Assembly (NCBI GenBank): GCA_041481485.1 | Contig: JBGPBY010000135.1 | Coordinates: 1 to 14,901, forward strand | Direction of reading: 5' to 3' | DNA: 14,901 nt | Source of the DNA: JBGPBY01 sp041481485 | GTDB taxonomy: Bacteria > Acidobacteriota > Terriglobia > 20CM-2-55-15 | Part shown: positions 8,160-14,239 of the stretch, piece after piece | How the letters are laid out: the number at the start of each line of letters is the position of its first letter | Numbering within the stretch: the stretch's first letter is position 1 | Notes under the pieces: generated by a model | What the model was told of the DNA's origin: nothing | The model's database searches: none | Seen by the model: only the letters and a program-made list of their open reading frames with translations | Translations under genes and position numbers: made by a program

Positions 8160-8527
8160 TAGAGAGTCGTCACGAATTGCAGGATTCGAGTCCGGCACGG
8201 GCTGCGATATTTACGGCCTTCACGCTGTTTCTCGTTGCGGCTGTGCTGGCTGCCAGCCTTGGCGTCTTTCATCTGTTCACCGATCGTGAAAGCCCAAACA
8301 TTCAAGGTTCCGGCCTCGAAGTTCTGACTGGAACTTTCCCTGAACCCCGGCTTCAGACCGCACCGCATGACGATCTTCTCCGCATTCAGGAGAAGGACCG
8401 CAATCTCCTTCGCGGCTATGGCTGGATGGACCGCGAGCATCGCGTCGTCCGGATACCGGTGGACCGGGCCATCGACATTGCCCTCGAAAAAGGTCTTCCC
8501 GAATTTCCGGAAGGAGAGCAGAAGTGA
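8156..8527 (+). CDS. Membrane-anchored protein of unknown function between actF and SCO1
   Basis: I cannot assign a named family. The 123-aa product has a short polar N-terminus, one membrane helix (about residues 17-40, rich in Ala, Leu, Val and Phe), and a likely periplasmic C-terminal part. That part contains PEPRLQTAP (62-70), a charged helix with LLRIQEKDRNLL, then GYGWMDREHRVVRIPVDRAI (87-106) and a short LEKGLPEFP end. From memory, proteins with PRLQ, YGW-D and VRIP-RA motifs occur in other ACIII-oxidase clusters. It starts in an ATGA overlap with actF and ends in a GTGA overlap with SCO1, so it is made together with both complexes. It occupies the position of extra ACIII subunits in some operons, but identity with ActG or ActH is not supported. 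A structural linker or an oxidase assembly factor are both reasonable guesses. Confidence 0.85.
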   Translation: MIESRHELQDSSPARAAIFTAFTLFLVAAVLAASLGVFHLFTDRESPNIQGSGLEVLTGTFPEPRLQTAPHDDLLRIQEKDRNLLRGYGWMDREHRVVRIPVDRAIDIALEKGLPEFPEGEQK

Positions 8528-9342
8528 GATCTGCGCGAATAATCGCCGCTATCGCGATCTGCATGCTTCCGTCGCTTGCTGCATTTGCAAAATCTCCGCC
8601 GGCGCCGGTTCTGAATGAGATCGGAATTGACCAGAATCTCAATCAGCAGATCCCTCTCGATCTTTCATTCCAGGATGAAACGGGCCGCGCTGTTTCTTTG
8701 CGTCAGTATTTCGGAACAAAACCGGTGATTCTGGCCTTTGTCTATTACGAGTGTCCCATGTTGTGCACACTGACTCTGAATGGATTGATTCGAAGTCTTC
8801 GTGCGATTCCGTTCGATGCCGGCCGGGATTTCGATGTCGTGGTGGTGAGCTTCGATCCACAGGAATCCTGGAAGCTTGCAGCCGCAAAGAAACAGACTTA
8901 TCTGGAAGAATACCGGCGGTCCGGTACCGAATCCGGCTGGCATTTCCTGACCGGCGGCACTGCGGAAATCCATCAACTGACCGGTGCGGCTGGCTTCCGG
9001 TACAAGTTCGATCCGCAATCCCAGCAGTGGGCGCACGCGGCCGGGATCCTCGTGCTGACTCCGGAAGGCAGGATTTCCCGCTATTTCTATGGCGTCGAAT
9101 TCCCCACAAGAGACCTGCGCCTGAGCCTCGTCGAGGCCTCGAATCACCGCATCGGAGCGCTCTCGGATCAAGTCCTGTTGTATTGCTACCAGTACGATCC
9201 TGTTACCGGAAAATACGGAATCGCAATTATTGGCCTGATGAGAATTGCCGGAATTGCGACGGTTCTGGTGCTTGGAACATACATTGTGAGAATGGTGCGC
9301 CGGGAGCATGGCGCCACCCGTGCAGTGAAGCGGTGGTCATGA
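8524..9342 (+). CDS. SCO1/SenC-family copper chaperone for CuA assembly
   Basis: SCO1 proteins are periplasmic thioredoxin-fold copper chaperones that load or reduce the CuA site of oxidase subunit II. The 272-aa product starts at GTG (GTGA overlap) with a signal or anchor helix (about residues 4-22). The metal-binding CxxxC motif is CPMLC (C77, C81), within FVYYECPMLC, and the third ligand is H171 in WAHAAGI. The spacing of about 90 residues between them is normal. A second hydrophobic helix (about residues 228-255) ends the protein, so it is probably anchored at the C-terminus as well, or there in place of an uncleaved N-terminus. It lies directly upstream of coxB, its expected client, with three bases between the genes. 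Confidence 0.94.
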   Translation: MRSARIIAAIAICMLPSLAAFAKSPPAPVLNEIGIDQNLNQQIPLDLSFQDETGRAVSLRQYFGTKPVILAFVYYECPMLCTLTLNGLIRSLRAIPFDAGRDFDVVVVSFDPQESWKLAAAKKQTYLEEYRRSGTESGWHFLTGGTAEIHQLTGAAGFRYKFDPQSQQWAHAAGILVLTPEGRISRYFYGVEFPTRDLRLSLVEASNHRIGALSDQVLLYCYQYDPVTGKYGIAIIGLMRIAGIATVLVLGTYIVRMVRREHGATRAVKRWS

Positions 9343-9345
9343 GCA

Positions 9346-10281
9346 ATGACAAACGGACTTCCATTCCTGCCGGATCGCGCTTCCACCGTGGCGCTGCATG
9401 TGGATTACCTGATCGGATTTCTTCTCGCGGTAACTGTAATTCTGGCAGGAACCATTTTCGTGCTCATCCTCTATTTTGCGATTCGATACCGCAGGCGAAG
9501 GCATTCCGCCGTGCAGATCGAAAACAATCTCAGTCTCGAGATCCTCTGGTCCGTAATTCCTTTGGGACTGACCGCAGTCATGTTCCTGTGGGGAGCAAAG
9601 CTTTTCATGCAGAACCATCAGCCTCCCCCGAATGCCGAGAGCATTTATGTCGTGGGAAAGCAATGGATGTGGACCATCGAGCACGCGGAAGGCCGGCGCG
9701 AAATCGATCAGCTGCACGTGCCTGCCGGAAAGCCGATCCGTTTGATACTTGCGTCGCAGGATGTAATTCACGACTTTTTCATTCCCGCATTTCGAGTGAA
9801 ACAGGATGTGGTTCCCGGCCGTTATTCCACCCTTTGGTTCGAAGCGACGAAAACCGGAGAGTTTCATTTGTTTTGCTCGCAATATTGCGGAACACAGCAT
9901 TCGGCAATGATCGGGAAAGTGATTGTCATGACGCCCGCTGACTTTCAGGTTTGGCTGGGAGGAAGCAGAGACGAGTCCCCCGCGAAGGCGGGAGCTCAGC
10001 TGTTTCAGGATTTCAGCTGCGCCAACTGCCACGAACCCGGGCCGCGCCAGCGTGGTCCCAACCTCTCCGGTGTGTTCGGAAAGCCAGTGCGGCTCGCGAG
10101 CGGAGAGACTGCCGTTTTCGATGAAGCCTACATGCATGAGTCGATCGTCGCACCGGGAGCGAAAGTCGTGGACGGCTATCGCCCCATCATGCCGTCGTTT
10201 CGCGAACAGCTCACCGAAGATGAAATCATGGACCTGATTGCATACGTGCGGTCGCTCTCTTCGGAGGGAACGAAGCAATGA
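9346..10281 (+). CDS. coxB: caa3-type cytochrome c oxidase subunit II with fused cytochrome c
   Basis: Subunit II accepts electrons through its own cytochrome c domain and passes them through CuA to subunit I. The 311-aa product has two membrane helices (about 20-46 and 66-86), then a cupredoxin domain. CuA ligands visible are H142 (VIHDFF) and C177, C181, H185 and M188 in the CSQYCGTQHSAM block. The aromatic electron-entry stretch is GKQWMWT. A C-terminal cytochrome c domain follows with CANCH at 225-229 and likely axial methionine M282 in YRPIMPSF. This fusion defines the caa3 type and suggests that no soluble cytochrome c is needed between ACIII and the oxidase. The start at 9346 is preferred over the ATG at 9339, which opens a different frame. 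The end overlaps coxA (ATGA). Confidence 0.96.
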   Translation: MTNGLPFLPDRASTVALHVDYLIGFLLAVTVILAGTIFVLILYFAIRYRRRRHSAVQIENNLSLEILWSVIPLGLTAVMFLWGAKLFMQNHQPPPNAESIYVVGKQWMWTIEHAEGRREIDQLHVPAGKPIRLILASQDVIHDFFIPAFRVKQDVVPGRYSTLWFEATKTGEFHLFCSQYCGTQHSAMIGKVIVMTPADFQVWLGGSRDESPAKAGAQLFQDFSCANCHEPGPRQRGPNLSGVFGKPVRLASGETAVFDEAYMHESIVAPGAKVVDGYRPIMPSFREQLTEDEIMDLIAYVRSLSSEGTKQ

Positions 10282-11918
10282 CAGCCACGACGCATCCGCT
10301 GCCGGAAAACTATCTCAATACCGCATACGGCTGGCGCTCATGGCTGCTGACCACCGACCACAAACGCGTTGCGCTGCTGTATCTCATCTCCATCACATTG
10401 TTCTTTTTTCTGGGTGGTTTCTTTGCTCTGTTGATCCGGCTCGAGCTGCTGACGCCGGCAGGCGACTTTGTTCAGGCGGAAACCTACAACAAGTTGTTCA
10501 CGATGCACGGGCTCATCATGATTTTTTTCTTTCTCATTCCGTCGATTCCGTCGGTGCTGGGAAATTTCCTGATCCCGCTGATGATCGGCGCCCGTGACCT
10601 GGCGTTTCCACGAGTGAATTTATTGAGCTGGTACATTTACGTTATTGGCGGCACGTTCACCCTCACTGCAATCGTTACCGGAGGCGTCGACACGGGCTGG
10701 ACGTTTTACACGCCGTACAGCAGCACCTATGCGAATTCCAATGTGATTCTGACGGCACTCGGAGTCTTTATCACAGGCTTTTCATCGATACTGACGGGTT
10801 TGAATTTTATCGTGACCATTCACAAGATGCGCGCACCGGGCATGGTGTGGTTCCGCCTTCCCCTGTTTGTCTGGGCTCACTATGCGACAAGCATCATCAT
10901 GATTCTGGGTACTCCGGTGCTTGCGATATCCATTGCGTTGATCGGAATTGAACGCATCTTTCACGTCGGCATTTTCGATCCGGCAATCGGAGGCGATCCG
11001 CTCCTGTTTCAACACCTGTTCTGGTTTTATTCTCATCCGGCCGTCTACATCATGGTGCTTCCGGCAATGGGAGTCGTCAGCGAACTCATCACCTGTTTTT
11101 CCCGGAAACGAATATTCGGATACAGTTTTATAGCCTTTTCCAGCATTGCGATCGCGGTCCTTGGCTTTCTGGTCTGGGGCCATCACATGTTCGTCAGCGG
11201 ACAATCTCCATTCGCCGGAGTCGCATTTTCGATGTTGAGCTTTCTCGTCGCCATCCCTTCCGGCATCAAGGTGTTCAACTGGATGGCGACCTTATATAAG
11301 GGTTCGATCTCCTACGATGCGCCGATGTTGTATGCCCTGGGCTTCATCGGGCTCTTCACGATTGGCGGATTGACCGGACTTTTCCTTGCCACGCTTGCCG
11401 TCGATGTCCACATGCACGACACCTACTTCGTCATCGCTCATTTTCACTACATCATGGTTGGCGGCGCGGTGATGGCGTATTTCGGAGGCATCCATTTTTG
11501 GTGGCCGAAAATTACCGGACGGCTTTATCCGGAAGGCTGGGCCAGGCTTGCAGCGCTGGTGGTGTTCGTGGGATTCAACCTGACGTTCTTTCCACAGTTC
11601 CTGCTCGGGTATCTCGGAATGCCTCGCCGCTATCATGCCTACCCCGAAGAATTTCAGGTCTGGAACGTGATGTCGACCGCCGGGGCGTCTATTCTCGGAA
11701 TCGGATACCTGATTCCGATGATCTATCTCTTGTGGTCACTGCGATACGGCCGCGCAGCTCCATCAAATCCCTGGGATGCCCGAGGACTGGAGTGGCAGAC
11801 CGCGTCTCCTCCTCCAACGGACAATTTCGAGACCACTCCTGTAGTCTCCAATGACCCTTACGACTATGGCGCACCGGAAAAGTCTGAACGACGCGCCGGA
11901 GAGGTTGCCATTGTCTGA
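10278..11918 (+). CDS. coxA: Cytochrome c oxidase subunit I, A2-type heme-copper oxidase
   Basis: This is the catalytic subunit that reduces O2 and pumps protons. The 546-aa product has the usual twelve-helix core. Low-spin heme ligands are H77 (MHGLIM) and H390; heme a3 is bound by H388 (AHFHY). CuB ligands are H253, H302 and H303, and Y257 is placed for the His-Tyr cross-link. The K channel has K331 (SGIKVFNW) and the D channel has D107 (GARDLAFPRVN) with N96 and N114. The helix VI motif is YSHPAVY (251-257): the glutamate of A1 enzymes (HPEVY) is replaced and the YS pair is present, which is the signature of A2 oxidases such as the Thermus and Rhodothermus caa3 enzymes. Heme chemistry (a versus o) cannot be told from sequence. 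It sits between coxB and coxC with overlaps on both sides. Confidence 0.97.
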   Translation: MTATTHPLPENYLNTAYGWRSWLLTTDHKRVALLYLISITLFFFLGGFFALLIRLELLTPAGDFVQAETYNKLFTMHGLIMIFFFLIPSIPSVLGNFLIPLMIGARDLAFPRVNLLSWYIYVIGGTFTLTAIVTGGVDTGWTFYTPYSSTYANSNVILTALGVFITGFSSILTGLNFIVTIHKMRAPGMVWFRLPLFVWAHYATSIIMILGTPVLAISIALIGIERIFHVGIFDPAIGGDPLLFQHLFWFYSHPAVYIMVLPAMGVVSELITCFSRKRIFGYSFIAFSSIAIAVLGFLVWGHHMFVSGQSPFAGVAFSMLSFLVAIPSGIKVFNWMATLYKGSISYDAPMLYALGFIGLFTIGGLTGLFLATLAVDVHMHDTYFVIAHFHYIMVGGAVMAYFGGIHFWWPKITGRLYPEGWARLAALVVFVGFNLTFFPQFLLGYLGMPRRYHAYPEEFQVWNVMSTAGASILGIGYLIPMIYLLWSLRYGRAAPSNPWDARGLEWQTASPPPTDNFETTPVVSNDPYDYGAPEKSERRAGEVAIV

Positions 11919-12555
11919 ATCCCGCGCTCTTGCTCATCAGTTCGACGATTCGTTACAGCAGCGCGATGCAGCGACATTCGGATTCTGGATCTTTCTGACC
12001 ACTGAGATCATGTTTTTCGGCGGACTGTTTGCCGGATACGTTGTCTATCGCAATATCTATACCGACGCATTCGCAGAAGCGAGCCGCCATCTCGACATCT
12101 TTTGGGGAACCGTCAATACCGCAGTCCTGCTTTTCAGCAGTCTCACCATGGCACTGGCAGTGCAGTCCGCGCAGCTGGGAAAACAGATGCGCCTGGTTGC
12201 GCTTCTGGCTTCGACTTTCCTTCTGGGTTCTGTTTTCCTCGTCATCAAATTCTCGGAATATGCGGAGAAGTTCAGGGAACACCTGGTTCCCGGCATCAGC
12301 TTTGCGTTATCAGGACCACACGCAGCGCACGCGCAGATTTTCTTTGTGCTGTATTTCGTGATGACCGGCCTGCATGCGCTCCACATGATTGTGGGGCTCG
12401 TACTGATCGCAGTTTTGATCGTTATGGCGCTGACCGATTCGTTTTCACCCGAATATCACACACCGGTGGAGACCATCGGCCTGTACTGGCATTTCGTTGA
12501 CGTGGTGTGGGTATTTCTTTTTCCAATTCTGTATCTCGTGGACCGCAGCTCATGA
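11911..12555 (+). CDS. coxC: Cytochrome c oxidase subunit III
   Basis: Subunit III stabilises the oxidase core. From TTG 11911 the protein is 214 aa and begins MSESRALAHQFDD, a normal subunit III start. Five membrane helices are visible, including AATFGFWIFLTTEIMFFGG, FWGTVNTAVLLFSSLTMA, the KFSEYAEKF linker, HALHMIVGLVLIAVL and the closing GLYWHFVDVVWVFLFP. TTG 11911 is chosen because a strong GGAGAGG (11898-11904) lies six bases before it and the overlap with the coxA stop is only eight bases. The frame is open further upstream, with ATG codons at 11851 and 11866 giving up to 234 aa, but these lack ribosome binding sites and sit deep in coxA. It ends in an ATGA overlap with coxD. Confidence 0.94.
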   Translation: MSESRALAHQFDDSLQQRDAATFGFWIFLTTEIMFFGGLFAGYVVYRNIYTDAFAEASRHLDIFWGTVNTAVLLFSSLTMALAVQSAQLGKQMRLVALLASTFLLGSVFLVIKFSEYAEKFREHLVPGISFALSGPHAAHAQIFFVLYFVMTGLHALHMIVGLVLIAVLIVMALTDSFSPEYHTPVETIGLYWHFVDVVWVFLFPILYLVDRSS

Positions 12556-12839
12556 CGCATCAGGCAGACTCCACCGGCAGATACCTGGTTACGTTTCTGG
12601 CTCTGATGGTATTGCTCGCCCTGACGGTAGCCGCATCCTTTATTCACCTCGGCCGCCTGAACTGGCTTGCGGCGCTATCCGTTTCCACTGTGAAAACGCT
12701 CCTCATCGCCTATTACTTCATGCACCTGCGGACCACATCGCGCCTAACGTGGATGGCCGCAGTTGCCGGCTGCGTCATGCTCGTCATATTGACGGCTCTG
12801 ATTCTGACAGATAGCTGGACCAGGTCCTGGTTGTCATAA
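12552..12839 (+). CDS. coxD: Cytochrome c oxidase subunit IV (COX4_pro type)
   Basis: This is the small accessory subunit of bacterial caa3 oxidases, with no cofactor. The 95-aa product has three membrane helices. The middle one carries the family's hallmark block VKTLLIAYYFMHLR, followed by a third helix around GCVMLVILTALILTD. ATG 12552 overlaps the coxC stop by four bases; a longer frame extends upstream to 12507 within coxC but would be out of keeping with the train's coupling pattern. It is the last gene of the oxidase set. No clear terminator follows in the 80 bases before the next gene, so readthrough is possible. Confidence 0.93.
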   Translation: MTHQADSTGRYLVTFLALMVLLALTVAASFIHLGRLNWLAALSVSTVKTLLIAYYFMHLRTTSRLTWMAAVAGCVMLVILTALILTDSWTRSWLS

Positions 12840-12882
12840 CATAGAAGTAGACACCGGTTCAGTCCTTCGGCGTATGAATTGC

Positions 12883-12902
12883 GAGTGATCAGTAAGTCAC
12901 TC
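12883..12902. other. Small inverted repeat before the glycine-zipper gene
   Basis: GAGTGA (12883-12888) and TCACTC (12897-12902) pair across eight bases, about 18 nt upstream of ATG 12920. There is no following T-tract, so it is a poor terminator candidate. It could be an operator for the 12920 gene or be fortuitous. Confidence 0.25.
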
Positions 12903-12919
12903 CAGAAAGGCAGGCAACT

Positions 12920-13402
12920 ATGTCGAACGCAGTTTATTGTTCGTGTTCCAACGAACCGCAGGCGAATGCGATTTTGATACACCTCCGTAACGCTGGATTC
13001 AGTAATGAAATTTCGGTTTTTCTGAAAAATCGTTCGGATACGAAAGATATGTCTCTGAAAGAAAACGCAGTGAGGGGCGTCGAGATCGGTAGCGTCGTCG
13101 GCGCACTGGTGAGCCTTGCAGTGCCTGGAATCGGACCTGCGCTGGCGATTGGACCGATACTCGCAGTTCTGGGCGGCGCGGCCGCAGGAGGAGCCGTGGG
13201 AGGCCTCATGGGAGGAACCGGCGCTTTCAAACCGGTTCACCTGCCGGAAGAGGTTGTGAGCCGGATTGAACACGAAGTGAAGGGGGGAAATATCCTGATC
13301 GCGGTGCACACCGACGATCCGGAAAAGTTGTCTCAGGCGCTTGCGATATTCCGGATGGAAGAGGCACGGGAGATATACGATTCGCGCCAGGAAGCGGCAT
13401 GA
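12920..13402 (+). CDS. Glycine-zipper membrane protein, stress-protein/DUF3341-like
   Basis: Function is not known. The 160-aa product has an N-terminal alpha/beta segment (residues 4-35: VYCSCSNEPQANAILIHLRN and SNEISVF), a hydrophobic glycine- and alanine-rich hairpin (about 53-99, with PGIGPALAIGPI and GGAAAGGAVGGLMGG), and a C-terminal segment KGGNILIAVHTDDPEKL (121-137) followed by a helix. This plan matches a family often named general stress protein 17M-like or DUF3341-containing; it is also the plan of ActD and of the 14240 product. The start is preceded by a purine-rich AGAAAGGCAGG. It lies 80 bases after coxD on the same strand, so it may be the last gene of the respiratory transcript or have its own promoter. 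A repeat cluster follows immediately. Confidence 0.85.
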   Translation: MSNAVYCSCSNEPQANAILIHLRNAGFSNEISVFLKNRSDTKDMSLKENAVRGVEIGSVVGALVSLAVPGIGPALAIGPILAVLGGAAAGGAVGGLMGGTGAFKPVHLPEEVVSRIEHEVKGGNILIAVHTDDPEKLSQALAIFRMEEAREIYDSRQEAA

Positions 13403-13432
13403 GAGCGGAGACGGCGGTGAAGGAATGCGATA

Positions 13433-13551
13433 TCAAGAAATCCCTCTCCCAACGGGAGAGGGGGCCCCGTCAAGAGATGGGCGGCCGGTGAGGGATACCG
13501 CAAGTAACAATATTTATTTGTGGCACTCCTCACCCGGCCTGCGGCCGCCCT
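13433..13551. repeat. Palindromic intergenic repeat, right copy (inverted relative to 1-122)
   Basis: Positions 13433-13462 are the exact reverse complement of 93-122, including the CCCTCTCCC/GGGAGAGGG hairpin (13442-13450 with 13454-13462). A larger palindrome follows: GGCCGGTGAGG at 13483-13493 pairs with CCTCACCCGGCC at 13528-13539 with one bulged base, and inside it CCGCAAGTAA (13498-13507) pairs imperfectly with TTATTTGTGG (13514-13523). The element can fold into a long two-part cruciform, like REP or MITE elements. Shared blocks with the left copy show a single family. Confidence 0.8.
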
Positions 13552-13556
13552 CTTTC

Positions 13557-13643
13557 ATTCACACGCTGTATGACCGCGCACAATCTCGCGTTTATAGAAA
13601 CCTCCAATCTGAAAAACTGTGCGCGGTCTATGAAGGTGTGAAG
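13557..13643. repeat. Partial palindrome sharing the outer arm of the 49-bp inverted repeat
   Basis: GACCGCGCACA (13572-13582) is the exact reverse complement of TGTGCGCGGTC (13618-13628), and the match continues weakly to about 19 of 26 positions, including TTCACAC. It looks like a decayed copy of the right arm of the large palindrome, so at least three copies of that end lie within 200 bases. Confidence 0.6.
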
Positions 13644-13750
13644 AAATTGGGGACAGAGAGCAATTTCCTGAGAAACCCAATTGATATAAAACGGCTTAAA
13701 AAGGAAATTGCTCTCTGTCCCCAATTTCTTCACACCTTCATAGACCGCGC
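13621..13750. repeat. Perfect 49-bp inverted repeat with 32-nt loop
   Basis: The left arm (13621-13669) and right arm (13702-13750) are exact reverse complements over all 49 bases, separated by an AT-rich 32-nt loop. The arms begin GCGCGGTCTATGAAGG and include the core TTGGGGACAGAGAGCAATTT. Arms this long and perfect are maintained or recent, not chance. The GGGGACAG-type core resembles palindromes dispersed in Acidobacteriota and deltaproteobacterial genomes and often discussed with REP-associated IS200-like (RAYT) transposases; that link is from memory. No transposase is encoded in the window. Transcribed from either side it would form a very stable hairpin, so it may also end transcription. 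Confidence 0.9.
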
Positions 13751-13757
13751 CTACCGT

Positions 13758-13805
13758 GGGGACTGAGAGCGATTTCCAATAATCGTCGGCAGAATTGGAA
13801 ATTGC
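13758..13805. repeat. Degenerate palindrome fragment with hairpin
   Basis: Positions 13758-13777 match the inner part of the large palindrome arm (13649-13668) at 18 of 20 bases. Its ATTTCCAAT (13772-13780) then pairs with ATTGGAAAT (13794-13802), and the stem extends to 12 pairs with one G-T pair. It seems to be a related but older copy of the same element. It lies 27 bases past the stop of the minus-strand gene at 13832 and could act in its 3' end processing, although no T-tract follows on that strand. Confidence 0.6.
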
Positions 13806-13831
13806 GGGCGATCCTATCCCGCTCTGGTCAT

Positions 13832-13996
13832 TTACTCCGTCACCAGAGCTTCCTTTTCCTGATGGCAGTTCGCGTGTCCGCAGTCGCATGGGGCCTCGAT
13901 CTGGGCTCCCGCATCGTGACAATACAGACTGCAATACTTGTCTCCGCTCTTTGGAGTGCAGCCACATCCGGGATGTGCACAAGTCATCGGTGCCAT
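13832..13996 (-). CDS. Metallothionein-like cysteine-rich metal-binding protein
   Basis: A 54-aa product on the minus strand with eight cysteines (C6, C11, C13, C22, C26, C37, C39, C44) and four histidines (H8, H27, H41, H45). The order is CAHPGCGCTP, then GDKYCSLYCHDAG, then CDCGHANCH. This is the layout of bacterial SmtA/BmtA-type metallothioneins: a Cys-rich start, a central (Y)YC-x3-C zinc-finger-like element and a C-x-CGH-x2-C end, usually about 9 Cys and up to 3 His in 50-60 aa. Such proteins bind Zn, Cd or Cu in the cytoplasm. A textbook AAGGAGG lies five bases before the ATG (complement of 14002-14008), which strongly supports translation. It diverges from the 14240 gene and converges on the repeat cluster. 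The metal is unknown; copper or zinc buffering next to an oxidase locus is only a guess. Confidence 0.85.
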   Translation of the reverse strand: MAPMTCAHPGCGCTPKSGDKYCSLYCHDAGAQIEAPCDCGHANCHQEKEALVTE

Positions 13997-14239
13997 ACGA
14001 GCCTCCTTTCATTCCTGCGAAATGAGAAATGGAAAACATTCCGGGTAAAGCCTGCTGCTTCCCTGCCGGGAATTTCTCCCTTTGAACCCGATGTTATTGA
14101 AGCAAGTCGGATGCCCTGATGCGAAGCACCGCAGTGGCCTCGCACGTGCTCATATTTGATTCAATCGCCCCAGCGAACGCATCGAGCAAAAGAAGTAACG
14201 CAATCGATCCAAAAACAAAACCAACCAAGGAGAAAAAAC
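13997..14239. other. Divergent intergenic region
   Basis: These 243 bases lie between the minus-strand metallothionein-like gene and the + strand glycine-zipper gene, so promoters for both should be here. Ribosome binding sites are clear at each end: AAGGAGG on the minus strand (14002-14008) and AAGGAG on the + strand (14227-14232). I see no convincing -35/-10 pair or known operator. The part just before the + strand gene (about 14170-14239) is A-rich and purine-rich. Confidence 0.5.

Larger units (their letters stand above)
13403..13831. other. Non-coding repeat cluster between converging genes
   Basis: No gene is supported here. Open frames in both directions exist only because the large palindrome lacks stops, and each direction reads the same repeat. 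The stretch contains the second copy of the left-edge repeat (13433-13551), the 49-bp palindrome (13621-13750) with a partial outer arm upstream (13557-13582), and a degenerate inner-arm copy with its own hairpin (13758-13805). It separates the + strand respiratory/stress genes from the minus-strand metallothionein-like gene. Confidence 0.7.

Noticed and set aside
8751..9941. 396-aa + strand frame across SCO1 and coxB
   Set aside because: It is a shifted frame running through two genes with clear family motifs; its translation is rich in Arg, Cys and Ser as expected for an out-of-frame read of GC-rich coding DNA.
9337..10278. 313-aa minus-strand frame opposite coxB
   Set aside because: It mirrors coxB almost end to end. 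The + strand product has CuA ligands, a CxxCH heme motif and operon overlaps, while the antisense product shows no domain.
11028..11051. Missing glutamate in subunit I (HPAVY instead of HPEVY) as a sign of an inactive oxidase
   Set aside because: The preceding YS pair identifies an A2-type oxidase, in which this replacement is normal. All heme and CuB ligands are present.
12840..12919. Terminator after coxD
   Set aside because: Only a 6-bp inverted repeat without a T-tract is present; it is not enough to call an intrinsic terminator.
13341..14039. Open frames of 141 aa (+) and 169 aa (minus) with the LGTESNF peptide
   Set aside because: Both are translations of the 49-bp palindrome and neighbouring repeats; each strand gives the same peptide. 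They also overlap the better supported genes ending at 13402 and at 13832.
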